DNA of 54,476 bases. It comes from Natronococcus jeotgali DSM 18795 (GTDB lineage Archaea > Halobacteriota > Halobacteria > Halobacteriales > Natrialbaceae). The notes under the pieces were generated by a model. It worked only from the letters and a program-made list of their open reading frames with translations. It did no database searches and was not told the origin of the DNA. Made by a program: the position numbers and the translations under genes. The stretch covers positions 18,918-73,393 of the forward strand of contig NZ_AOIA01000144.1 in the NCBI RefSeq assembly GCF_000337695.1. The letters run 5' to 3'. The number at the start of each line of letters is the position of its first letter. Positions within the stretch are counted from its first letter, which is position 1. Positions 43,595 to 51,307 of the stretch are shown here, piece by piece.

Positions 43595-44017
43595 TCACAC
43601 CGCCTGCACGGGGATCTCGGTCCGACGCATGACTCGCTCGGTGACGCTTCCCAGCGGCGTCCGGCGGTCGTCGGTCGCTCCCCGCCGTCCCATCACGATC
43701 AGGTCGGCGTCTCGCTGTTCCGCGTGGGCGATGATCTCCTCCCAGGGGAGGCCGCGACGACACTCGTAGTCGGACTCGAGTCCGGCGTCGCGCGCGCGAT
43801 CCGCGATCTCCTCGAGCAGTTCGGTCGCTTCGTCCTCGACTTTCTCGTGTTCGGCCTCGACGCTACTGAGCGCCGCCGGTCGGCCGTGGCGCCGTTCGTC
43901 GACGACGTAGAGACACGAGACGGATGCGCCATACTGCTCGGCGATGTCGAGCCCGTGGTCGACGCCGCGAGCCGCCTGCTGGCTACCGTCAGTCGGAACG
44001 AGAATCGTATCGTACAT
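43595..44017 (-). CDS. Universal stress protein, UspA family
   Basis: 140-residue UspA domain protein. MYDTILVPTDGSQQAARGVDHGLDIAEQYGASV begins the fold. The ATP-type motif is visible as DLIVMGRRGATDDRRTPLGSVTERVMRRTEIPVQAV (G-2x-G-9x-GS-V). An ATP-binding UspA responding to stress is likely. A T-rich minus-strand AGTTTTACTT (about 44049-44058) may be the promoter. Confidence 0.94.
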   Translation of the reverse strand: MYDTILVPTDGSQQAARGVDHGLDIAEQYGASVSCLYVVDERRHGRPAALSSVEAEHEKVEDEATELLEEIADRARDAGLESDYECRRGLPWEEIIAHAEQRDADLIVMGRRGATDDRRTPLGSVTERVMRRTEIPVQAV

Positions 44018-44214
44018 ATCTGTTCTCCGGCCGACACTTCGACGCCCCGGGAAGTAAAACTAGAACCCGTTCCCAACTGGGGAGAATCCACACCCTCGAC
44101 TGACGGCGGAATCGGTCGTCGTCCTCGAGCCGCGGGGTATCGACGCGGCCCCTCGACTCGAGCCGGCGTCGGGGCTCGGCTTCGGTCGCTCGCGGACGGT
44201 TCGTCGCGGCTCGG

Positions 44215-44754
44215 TTACGGGTCGAATTCGCTCGATCCGGCCGTCTCCGATCGCTCGGCTCGCCCGGTCGCCGCGCGGATCGCGTCGTACTCCCCTTCGC
44301 TGTAGGCGATGAACCGCACGTCCTCGAGGACGCTCGGATCGTACGCGTCGATCTCCTCGCCGATGATCGCGGCGCCGTCCTCGAGATCGAACCCCGCGAC
44401 GCCACAGCCAAGCGCCGGGATCACGAGCGACCGACAGTTCAGTTCGTCGGCCGTCTCGAGGGCGTTGCGGGTCGCCTCGCGGATGCTCTCGGCGGTCGCC
44501 CGCCCGTCCTCGTAGTGGGGCATCGCCGCGGCGTGGATCACGTACTCGGCGTCGAGGTCGTAGGCGTCGGTGACGGCGGCCTCGCCGAGGTCGATCGGTC
44601 CCTGCTCGGTGGCCTCCTCGTTGATCTCCGCGCCGGCCCCGCGCCGGAGCGCGCCGGCGACGCCGGAGCCCATCTCGAGGCTCGTGCCGGCGGCGTTGAC
44701 GAGCGCGTCGGCGGACCGTTCGGCGATGTCGCCCCGGACGACGTCGAACTCCAT
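44215..44754 (-). CDS. Macrodomain (ADP-ribose-binding) protein
   Basis: 179-residue macrodomain. FDVVRGDIAERSADALVNAAGTSLEMGSGVAGALRRGAG carries the ADP-ribose-binding loop (VNAAG, GSGVAGAL), YVIHAAAMPHYEDG follows, and SLVIPALGCGVAGFDLEDGA closes the site. Members remove ADP-ribose or acetyl-ADP-ribose. The C-terminal 20 residues are a variable tail. Confidence 0.93.
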   Translation of the reverse strand: MEFDVVRGDIAERSADALVNAAGTSLEMGSGVAGALRRGAGAEINEEATEQGPIDLGEAAVTDAYDLDAEYVIHAAAMPHYEDGRATAESIREATRNALETADELNCRSLVIPALGCGVAGFDLEDGAAIIGEEIDAYDPSVLEDVRFIAYSEGEYDAIRAATGRAERSETAGSSEFDP

Positions 44755-44833
44755 GCGCGGGGCTACGACGGGCTCGGGTTTGAAAGTACGTCCGACGAGC
44801 GGACGCTCCGACGCGGCGGGCGTTCCCCGAGTC

Positions 44834-44872
44834 TTAGGCTAACCAAAACCTTTTAGATTTAGGTCTCCCTAA
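44834..44872. promoter_or_regulatory. DtxR/IdeR-like boxes upstream of the 56-residue protein
   Basis: TTAGGCTAACC at 44834-44844 continues AAAA and matches the right side of the bacterial IdeR/DtxR consensus TTAGGTTAGGCTAACCTAA with one mismatch over 14 bases. A perfect TTAGG-TCTC-CCTAA repeat at 44859-44872 lies 9 bases before the ATG. Haloarchaeal DtxR/SirR-type iron regulators bind similar sites. The second repeat overlaps the expected start of transcription. Confidence 0.5.
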
Positions 44873-44881
44873 TCGCTCGTA

Positions 44882-45052
44882 ATGGACGTACCCGCCCGCA
44901 GGGACGAAGAAACCGAGACGGCCGAGCCGGACGACGAGCCGACCGCTATCGTCTGTAGTCACGAGCCCCGTCCCGGCAAGCTCGTGATCACCGAACGCGA
45001 CAACAAGGACGGCTGGATCGCGACGGACTCCGCCGTCGACCTCGAGCCGTAG
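44882..45052 (+). CDS. 56-residue haloarchaeal protein, likely metal-regulated
   Basis: Encodes MDVPARRDEETETAEPDDEP then TAIVCSHEPRPGKLVITERD and NKDGWIATDSAVDLEP. The first 20 residues are acidic; the rest looks like a short beta-rich domain with one Cys and one His. It was found by reading the sequence directly as it is shorter than usual cut-offs. I do not know its function. The DtxR-like boxes at 44834-44872 put it under likely iron or manganese control, and the neighbouring Dps gene fits that. Confidence 0.72.
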   Translation: MDVPARRDEETETAEPDDEPTAIVCSHEPRPGKLVITERDNKDGWIATDSAVDLEP

Positions 45053-45273
45053 CGCGGGCTCGGTCCTCGCGAACCCTCGACTCGAATGAGAGCCGACGCT
45101 GTCGCCTGCGGCGGACGGAAAGACGCTCCTCGAAAATCGTGTCGTTGAGTGACTCGATTCACGCCCGGTCGTCAGACGTAGTCTGACGGGCAATCAGAGA
45201 TCCCTGACGACGGCGTAAACGCCGCGATTCTCCCGCTGAGTAAAGATAGCCGACCGGATCGTTCGCCCGCCGA
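45053..45273. other. Intergenic region before the Dps gene 3' end
   Basis: About 220 bases with no gene visible; it holds the 3' ends of the 56-residue gene and of dps. No clear terminator hairpin stands out. Confidence 0.5.
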
Positions 45274-45819
45274 TTACTTCGTCGCTTCCTCGAGCACGAG
45301 GGTGTCGTCCTCGAGGTAGTGCTCGAAGTGGTGGCCGTCGTCCTCGAGGGTGACGAGGATCTCGCGGAGGATCTCGGCGCTCGCGTAGTCGCCCAGGTTC
45401 TCCGCGAGTTCGATGCTGTCGCGCATCGACTCGATGATGTCCCCGTACATCTCGAGGTCGTTCTGGAACATCGTCCGGACGTCGTAGACGTCCTCGCCCT
45501 CGAACTCGACGGTCGCGCGTTCCTCCTGGTTCGAGGGGCCGGAGACGGGAACCCCGCCCAGCGCCTGGGCGCGCTCGGCGATCACGTCGGCACCCTCCTC
45601 GACGTGCTCGTAGGCCTCCTCGAGGAACTTGTGCAGCGGCAGGAACTCCGCTCCCTCGACGACCCAGTGGTGTTTCTTCAGCTGGTGGTACAGTACGTAC
45701 GCGTTCGCGAGTTCGGTATTCAGCGCTTCGACGACCTGCTCGGCTTTCTCCTGATCGATCCGGAGCTCGTTCTCCTCGACGGCGTCGGCCGACTGTCGGA
45801 CGGTTTTCTGGGTGCTCAT
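45274..45819 (-). CDS. dpsA: Dps-type ferritin, DpsA
   Basis: 181-residue Dps-like ferritin that stores iron and protects DNA as a dodecamer. EKAEQVVEALNTELANAYVLYHQLKKHHWVVEGAEFLPLHKFLEEAYEHVEEGADVIAERAQALGG shows the His, Asp and Glu of the inter-subunit ferroxidase site. TMFQNDLEMYGDIIESMRDSI and ILREILVTLEDDGHHFEHYLEDD complete the helices. Halobacterium DpsA is known to be iron- and oxidant-related. A TATA-like TCTTTAAGTG (minus strand, 45844-45853) and the inverted repeat at 45874-45890 lie upstream. Confidence 0.95.
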   Translation of the reverse strand: MSTQKTVRQSADAVEENELRIDQEKAEQVVEALNTELANAYVLYHQLKKHHWVVEGAEFLPLHKFLEEAYEHVEEGADVIAERAQALGGVPVSGPSNQEERATVEFEGEDVYDVRTMFQNDLEMYGDIIESMRDSIELAENLGDYASAEILREILVTLEDDGHHFEHYLEDDTLVLEEATK

Positions 45820-45873
45820 CGTACTACTGGATACGACCGCGCCTCACTTAAAGATTTCCCATGAAAAAACCAT

Positions 45874-45890
45874 TTTTCCGTATCGGAAAA
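45874..45890. promoter_or_regulatory. Inverted repeat TTTTCCG-TAT-CGGAAAA between dpsA and the YihY gene
   Basis: Perfect 7-3-7 repeat in an AT-rich divergent region, about 20 bases upstream of the dpsA TATA element and about 20 bases before a plus-strand TATA-like ATTTTATACTT (45910-45920). It could serve one or both promoters. Confidence 0.45.
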
Positions 45891-45909
45891 GATTTTTTCT
45901 CAGTAATCG

Positions 45910-45920
45910 ATTTTATACTT
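45910..45920 (+). promoter_or_regulatory. TATA-like element for the YihY gene
   Basis: ATTTTATACTT would start transcription near 45943 and leave a leader of about 60 bases before the ATG at 46000. Confidence 0.35.
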
Positions 45921-45999
45921 CGGTATCGGCGATTCTCGAGTCGGAGCCGTCGCCCGTGCAAGCCGTTGATCTATCGGTCTCGAGGGGAACCGTCTCCGT

Positions 46000-47115
46000 A
46001 TGTCAGCTACCGCTCGTAGCGGGATCGCAGCCGCGAAATCGGTCGTGGGCGGCATTCAGGAGAAGAACGTGCCGTTCATGGCCGCGAGTATTGCTTACCA
46101 GGCTTTCATCTCGCTGATACCGCTGCTCGTGCTCGTGTTCTTTCTCGTTTCGGTCGTGGGCGACGAGCAACTCGCCACCGAGGTCAGTACGACGACCGAG
46201 GGATTCCTTCCCGAGAGCGGTCAGGTGATCCTCGAGGACGGAATCGAGGGATCGACGGGGTCGGCCGGCGCGTCGATCATCGGACTCGTCACGCTGATCT
46301 GGGGGTCCCTGAAGATCTTCCGGGGGCTCGACACCGCGTTCTCGGAGATCTACGAGTCGGCGGCCGAGAACTCCTTTCTCGAGCAGCTACGGGACGCGTT
46401 CGTCGTCTTCGGCGCAATCGCGATCGCGCTGCTGGCCGCCGCGGGCGCGACGACCGCGTTCGCGATCCTGCCCGACGTTCCGTTCATCGGACTGCTGAAC
46501 CCGATGCTGCTGGTCGTCGGACTCACGTTCGCGTTCCTCCCGATGTACTACTTCTTCCCCGACGTCGACGTCTCCGTCCGCGAGATCGTTCCCGGCGTCG
46601 TCGTCGCCGCGGTCGGCTGGGCCGCGCTCCAGTCGCTGTTCCAGGTGTACGTCGCCGTCGCCTCCGGGTCGGACGCCGCCGGACCGGTCGGTGCGATCCT
46701 GCTGTTGCTCACCTGGCTGTACTTCGGCGGGCTGATCCTGCTGGTCGGCGCGGTCGTCAACGCGACCCGGTCGGGTCGGCTCACCCTCGAGGACGACGCC
46801 GACGACGAGTTGATCGCCCGGAAGCGACGACTCGAACGGAGCCGACGCGCCAACGACCGACTGCGTCGGGAGGTCGGGGAGCTCCGGCGAGAGCGCAACA
46901 AGATCCGTCAGGATCTGCAGGCCCACCGGAGCCGTCGCTACCACCTCGAGGACCGGGTCGACGAGCTCGACGGTCGGGTCCGAACGCTCGAGGACGAGAA
47001 CGAGCGCCTCCGATCGGAGCTCGATGTTCGCGATGACCCCGAGTGGAAACGGGCGATCCACGAGGCCGCCTCCCGGATCGAGACGCTGCGGATCGGGACG
47101 ATCCGGAAGCGTTAG
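46000..47115 (+). CDS. YihY/BrkB-family membrane protein with C-terminal coiled coil
   Basis: 371-residue membrane protein. Residues 1-265 form the YihY/virulence-factor BrkB domain with six membrane segments (MAASIAYQAFISLIPLLVLVFFLVS first; LLLLTWLYFGGLILLVGAVVNATR last). Residues about 275-350 are a highly charged coiled coil (ERSRRANDRLRREVGELRRERNKIRQDLQ and RVDELDGRVRTLEDENERLRSELD). The family once called ribonuclease BN is now considered a membrane protein of unknown transport role. The coiled-coil tail is not part of the core family and suggests a cytoplasmic partner. Confidence 0.9.
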   Translation: MSATARSGIAAAKSVVGGIQEKNVPFMAASIAYQAFISLIPLLVLVFFLVSVVGDEQLATEVSTTTEGFLPESGQVILEDGIEGSTGSAGASIIGLVTLIWGSLKIFRGLDTAFSEIYESAAENSFLEQLRDAFVVFGAIAIALLAAAGATTAFAILPDVPFIGLLNPMLLVVGLTFAFLPMYYFFPDVDVSVREIVPGVVVAAVGWAALQSLFQVYVAVASGSDAAGPVGAILLLLTWLYFGGLILLVGAVVNATRSGRLTLEDDADDELIARKRRLERSRRANDRLRREVGELRRERNKIRQDLQAHRSRRYHLEDRVDELDGRVRTLEDENERLRSELDVRDDPEWKRAIHEAASRIETLRIGTIRKR

Positions 47116-47148
47116 CGCCGGAAAGTCGTGAGAGCTTAGTAGGAGCCC

Positions 47149-47574
47149 GTGGCAGTCCGGTGCGTGTCCCACCCAGTTAGGGCGGCTCGACGCCGGATCC
47201 AGACCGAGTGGCAGTCCGTCGTCCGCGGGGTCGACGACTGCGCCGATCGGGTCGCCGACCCCTGGGATACTTCCCGGACGACGAATCCCGACCGGGTCGT
47301 CGCCCCGCTGCGGACGGGGCTCGAGGAGGCTGGTCTGCTCGAGGGGCTGGCGTCGCTGCTGGCCGACGCGGTGGCGGCGGCCGACTGTGAACTGCCTGCT
47401 AGCCCGGTTCCCGCCCCGCCGTACGTCACCGTCACCAGTCGAGGGCCGGTGCTCCGGGCGACGATCGACCCCGGTCGACTCGTGGTCCGGCTCGAGGCCT
47501 TCGAGGTCGTCCGCGCTCCGATTCCCGCCTACCGGCGTCTCGACGGCGTGGACGTGTACGTCTCGCTCGAGTAG
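47149..47574 (+). CDS. Haloarchaeal protein of unknown function
   Basis: 141-residue protein from a GTG at 47149; a GTG at 47164 is also possible. It contains QTEWQSVVRGVDDCADRVADPW then NPDRVVAPLRTGLEEAGLLEGLASLLADAV and APPYVTVTSRGPVLRATIDPGRLVVRLEAFEV. This looks like a helical N-terminal half and a beta-rich C-terminal half, and similar small haloarchaeal proteins exist from memory. No function can be assigned. Confidence 0.68.
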   Translation: MAVRCVSHPVRAARRRIQTEWQSVVRGVDDCADRVADPWDTSRTTNPDRVVAPLRTGLEEAGLLEGLASLLADAVAAADCELPASPVPAPPYVTVTSRGPVLRATIDPGRLVVRLEAFEVVRAPIPAYRRLDGVDVYVSLE

Positions 47575-47729
47575 GTCCCCGACGAGCGAGTGGCGCGTGT
47601 TCGCACGCGGCGACGGTTGCCGGACCCAAAAGTACTTGGCTTTTCGGTAATTCACGTATCTAGTAATGTATCCGAACCCGTCGCTCGCTGCTCGCGTCCT
47701 CGAGAGTCCACGCCGGGACGTTTCGACCG

Positions 47730-48224
47730 ATGTCCGCTGAGCGAACGCGCCGAACGGTGCTCGCGGCGTCCGGTTCCCTCGCGACGCTCGGCCTCGCGGG
47801 CTGTCTGGGCGGCGCCGACGAGGACGACGAGGACTACGTGGCGGTCGAGTCGTTCGAGCTGATCGACCCCGAAACGGGCACCCAGTTCGCGGCGGTCGAC
47901 GGGGATCGCTGGGAGGGCGGCCCGCTCGTTTTGCCCCTCGAGGGCAAACTCTCGGTCAGCGCTCGCGCCGAGGACGCCGACGGCGAACTCGAGTTCGAAG
48001 CGGACGCCCCGCACCGACTCGGGGCGACGGTCGCCGTCGAGGGGGACGACACCGTCGCGATCGAGCCCCGCCGGGACCGCGTCGACCTGATCGGTCGCAC
48101 GCCGGGCGAGACCGCGATCGTCGCGGAGGTCTGGGACGGCGATCGGTTCGGCTGGGGGTCCCCCGAGCTCCCGGTAGAGGTCGTCGACGACTTCGACGAC
48201 GCGATCAACTACCCGGACGAGTAA
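47730..48224 (+). CDS. Tat lipoprotein, domain shared with ZnuA insert (His-poor copy)
   Basis: 164-residue lipoprotein. The Tat signal RTRRTVLAASGSLATLGLAGC has a lipobox with Cys25. Residues 37-152 form a domain homologous to those in the next two genes: VESFELIDPETGTQFAAVDGDRWEGGPLVLPLEGKLSVSARAEDADG. Unlike its sister copies it lacks the two His before Trp (here DGDRW instead of HDDHW). It may be an accessory of zinc uptake, or a domain that has lost metal binding. The gene precedes the sister lipoprotein by 150 bases. Confidence 0.83.
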   Translation: MSAERTRRTVLAASGSLATLGLAGCLGGADEDDEDYVAVESFELIDPETGTQFAAVDGDRWEGGPLVLPLEGKLSVSARAEDADGELEFEADAPHRLGATVAVEGDDTVAIEPRRDRVDLIGRTPGETAIVAEVWDGDRFGWGSPELPVEVVDDFDDAINYPDE

Positions 48225-48373
48225 CCCCACTGCCGTGCGCTTTCGGTCCGAACGCCGTCGATCGCTCGAGCCGCGGCGTTCGGGCGTCGGGCGTTACCAC
48301 ACTCCCTCGGCGCCATTAACAACATCGGTAGACTAATTACTAACAGCACACACTATACCCATAGAACCTAATA

Positions 48374-48958
48374 ATGACGATCGACCCAATCCGCTCGAGC
48401 CGTCGGACGGTGCTCGCGGCGTCGGGCTCCCTCGCGGCGCTCGGTCTCGCCGGCTGCGTCGGCGACGACGCCGGGGACGTTACCGAAGACGATCACGACG
48501 GCGAGCGCCGCGACGACGAGCGTGACGATCACGGTCACGTGGAGGTCGGGGCGTTCGAACTCTTCGACCGCGAGTCCGAGGAGTCGCTCGCGGACGTCCA
48601 CGACGACCACTGGGACGGCGGCCCGCTGTCCGTCCCCCTCGAGGACGCTACCGCGGTCGGAGCCCGCGCCGAGAACGCCGACGGCGGGGAGATCGACCTC
48701 GGCGAGGCCGAGGAGTACCAGCTCGGAGCCGGGGTCGCCGATGGAGCGGCGGAGAACGTCGGAATCGAATCCCGCGGCGACCACGTCGAATTGATCGGCG
48801 AGGAGGAGGGGATCACCGAGGTCGTCCTCCGGATCCGACACGGCGACCACGCCGACTGGGAGTCGCCGGCGCTCGAGGTCGAAGTCGGCGAGGCGGCCGA
48901 CGCGGACGAAACCGGCGACGGGCACCACGGCGACCACGACCACGACCACGACCACTGA
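48374..48958 (+). CDS. Histidine-rich Tat lipoprotein, domain shared with ZnuA insert
   Basis: 194-residue lipoprotein with Tat signal SSRRTVLAASGSLAALGLAGC (lipobox Cys28). An acidic His/Asp linker (DDHDGERRDDERDDHGH) leads to the shared domain at residues 56-171 (VEVGAFELFDRESEESLADVHDDHWDGGPLSVPLE). The C-terminus is a His-rich tail (GHHGDHDHDHDH). The His content and the position two genes before znuA suggest a surface zinc scavenger or chaperone. TATA-like CACTATACC lies at 48351-48359. Confidence 0.87.
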   Translation: MTIDPIRSSRRTVLAASGSLAALGLAGCVGDDAGDVTEDDHDGERRDDERDDHGHVEVGAFELFDRESEESLADVHDDHWDGGPLSVPLEDATAVGARAENADGGEIDLGEAEEYQLGAGVADGAAENVGIESRGDHVELIGEEEGITEVVLRIRHGDHADWESPALEVEVGEAADADETGDGHHGDHDHDHDH

Positions 48959-49066
48959 TGCCCCCTCGCGCCGGGACCCCGTTTTCGCACCGACCGGTTC
49001 CGGGCGCGGACGTCGACCGTCCGCTTCCCGCGAGTTTTGTTATCGCCCGCTCGGTAGCTGCAACTC

Positions 49067-49096
49067 GTTATTAACTCTATACTGTGGGATAATAAC
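49067..49096. promoter_or_regulatory. Inverted repeat GTTATTA ... TAATAAC before znuA
   Basis: The arms at 49067-49073 and 49090-49096 are exact inverted copies separated by 16 bases, in an AT-rich stretch just before the TATA-like TTTTTTATCC (49097-49106). The ATG follows at 49127. A zinc-responsive operator is plausible but unproven. Confidence 0.45.
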
Positions 49097-49126
49097 TTTT
49101 TTATCCGCCCGGTCGTAGTTCCGCCT

Positions 49127-50509
49127 ATGACACGATCACGTCGCGCCGTGCTTCGTTCCGGGGCCGGCGCCCTCGCGCTCGGCGCACTTGCCGGCTGCCT
49201 AGACGAGCCCCCTACTGACGGCGGCGACGAGGGGACGGTCTACGGCGCCTTCTTCGCGCTCGCCGACTGGACGAGCCACGTCGTCGGCGACGAGATGACG
49301 GTCGAGAACCCGGTGGAAACGGGCGAGATGGGACACGGCTGGGAGCCGCCGGGCGACCTCCAGCGCGAGATCTCGCAGTCGGCCGCGTTCGTCTACCTCG
49401 ACACGCCCGAGTTCGCCTGGGCTCAGGACGTCGCGGCGGACCTCGAGTCCGAGGACGTCGCGGTGATCGACGCGCTCGAGGGAATCGAAGGGCAGCTCGG
49501 TTCGACGGAAAACGAGACCGACCACGGACGCGAGCCCGAGGCGGAGTACGACGGCGATCCGACGGCCGTCGAGGTCGGCGGGTTCGCACTCTACGACGGC
49601 CGAAGCGGCGAGGAGGTCGCCTCCTTGCACGACGGCCACTGGCACGGGGGCGTGCCCGACGTCCCCCTGGACGGCCGCGTCACCCTCGAGGCCGCCGTCG
49701 AGGACGTCGAGGGCCGTCGCCTCCCGCTGGGCGGGGACGCGCCGTTCGCCCTCGAGGCGACGGTCCCCGACGGCGCGAACGCGGACGTTCTCGGGATCGA
49801 GTCCGACGGGGACCGCCTCGAGCTCCGGGGGCTCGAGGAGGGTCGAACGACGGTGGTCTTCGAGCTCGCGGCCGACGGCGAGATCGTCTGGGATACGAGC
49901 GGGGCCGACGGCGAGGTCGCGGTCGTCGACGAGGGCGCCGACGAGGGCGGGCTCGAGCTCGAAGACCCCCACGTCTGGGTCGATCCCGTCCTCGCCCGGT
50001 CGATGGTCGAATCGATCGCCGCCGGGCTGGGCGAACTCGATCCGGACGGCGCCGACCTGTACGAGGAAAACGCCGCCGAGTACGCCGGGCGACTGGACGA
50101 GGTCCACCGGCGCTTCCAGAACGTCGCCGAGGCTGCGACGCGGGACGTCGCGGTCCTCGCCGGCCACGACTCGTTCGGGTACCTCGAGGACCGGTACGAG
50201 TTCGAACTCCGAACCCCGGTCGGGGTCTCCCCCGACGCGGTCGAGTCGAGCGAGGACGTCTCGGAGCTGATCGGCGCCGTCGAGGACAACGACATCGAGA
50301 CGATTCTCTACGATCCCTTCGAGAGCGCGGACGGCGACCTCCCCCAGATGGCCGACGTGTTGCTCGAGGAGACCGACGCGACCGAGGCCGCGCCGATCAC
50401 GGCCGCCGGGGGGACCCTCGAGGAGTGGAACGAGCGGGGGTACGGCTGGATCGAGCAGATGGAAGAGATCACGATCCCGTCGCTCGCGGCGGCGCTCGGG
50501 GCCGAGTGA
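49127..50509 (+). CDS. znuA: Zinc ABC transporter substrate-binding lipoprotein ZnuA, with inserted domain
   Basis: 460-residue cluster-9 metal-binding lipoprotein. Tat signal and lipobox end at Cys24 (LAGC). Metal ligands are His70 (EMGHGWEPPG), His282 (DPHVWVDP) and His347 (LAGHDSFGYL). Residues 148-268 are an insertion placed exactly where other ZnuA proteins carry a His-rich loop, between the N-lobe and DPHVWVDP. It is homologous to the domain of the two upstream lipoproteins, with LHDGHWHGG at 168-174. An acidic His-rich spacer precedes it. ZnuC and ZnuB follow on the same strand, so this is the zinc uptake operon. Confidence 0.92.
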   Translation: MTRSRRAVLRSGAGALALGALAGCLDEPPTDGGDEGTVYGAFFALADWTSHVVGDEMTVENPVETGEMGHGWEPPGDLQREISQSAAFVYLDTPEFAWAQDVAADLESEDVAVIDALEGIEGQLGSTENETDHGREPEAEYDGDPTAVEVGGFALYDGRSGEEVASLHDGHWHGGVPDVPLDGRVTLEAAVEDVEGRRLPLGGDAPFALEATVPDGANADVLGIESDGDRLELRGLEEGRTTVVFELAADGEIVWDTSGADGEVAVVDEGADEGGLELEDPHVWVDPVLARSMVESIAAGLGELDPDGADLYEENAAEYAGRLDEVHRRFQNVAEAATRDVAVLAGHDSFGYLEDRYEFELRTPVGVSPDAVESSEDVSELIGAVEDNDIETILYDPFESADGDLPQMADVLLEETDATEAAPITAAGGTLEEWNERGYGWIEQMEEITIPSLAAALGAE

Positions 50510-50566
50510 GGGTATCGAAATGGAAGACATAAGGCTATCCGCGTCCGATACGCGGGTGAGATACCA

Positions 50567-51307
50567 GTGACCGCGATCGTCGAGATGGAGAACGTGACGT
50601 TCGCCTACGGCGAGACCGTCGCCGTCAGAGACGTCTCGCTGACGATCGAAGCGGGCGATTTCCTCGGGCTGGTCGGCCCGAACGGGTCGGGGAAGACGAC
50701 CCTGCTGCACCTGATGCTCGGGCTGCACAGCCCCGACGACGGCCGGATCGAGCTGTTCGGCCAGCCCGTCGAGGCGTTCGACCGGGGCGAGCGCATCGGC
50801 TACGTCTCCCAGAAGGCCACCAGCCGCGGCGGGACGATGCCCGTCACCGTCCGCGAGGCGGTGACGATGGGACGGTTCGCCCGCGCGGGCTACTCGCGGC
50901 TGACCGACGACGACCGCGCGATCGTCGACGACGCCCTCGAGACGGTCGGCATCACCGACCTCGCCGAGCGACGGATCAACGAGCTCTCGGGCGGGCAGCG
51001 CCAGCGAGCCTACATCGCGCGGGCGCTGGCATCCGAGGCCGACCTGCTGGCGCTGGACGAGCCGACCGTCGGCGTCGACGCCGAGTCCCGCGACGCGTTC
51101 TACAAGCTGCTCGACTCGCTCAACGACGACGGGATCACGATCGTCCTGATCGAGCACGACATCGGCGTCGTCACCGATCGGGCGGATCGGATCGCCTGCA
51201 TCAACACGGAGCTGTTCCACCACGGAGACACGGAATCGTTCGTCGAGAGCGACGCCTTAGAGCAGGCGTACGGAACGACCGGACAGGTCGTCCACCACCA
51301 CCACTGA
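50567..51307 (+). CDS. znuC: Zinc ABC transporter ATP-binding protein ZnuC
   Basis: 246-residue ABC ATPase, GTG start at 50567. Walker A is GPNGSGKTT, signature LSGGQRQR, Walker B LLALDEPTVG, and the switch His is in IEHDIGVV. The C-terminus is a short His tail (VVHHHH), consistent with metal binding. It ends in an overlap with znuB. Confidence 0.95.
   Translation: MTAIVEMENVTFAYGETVAVRDVSLTIEAGDFLGLVGPNGSGKTTLLHLMLGLHSPDDGRIELFGQPVEAFDRGERIGYVSQKATSRGGTMPVTVREAVTMGRFARAGYSRLTDDDRAIVDDALETVGITDLAERRINELSGGQRQRAYIARALASEADLLALDEPTVGVDAESRDAFYKLLDSLNDDGITIVLIEHDIGVVTDRADRIACINTELFHHGDTESFVESDALEQAYGTTGQVVHHHH

Noticed and set aside
47666-47738. Short frame MYPNPSLAARVLESPRRDVSTDVR before the first znu lipoprotein
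   Set aside because: It is 24 residues with no known similarity and overlaps the next start; it could be a leader peptide but I cannot support it.
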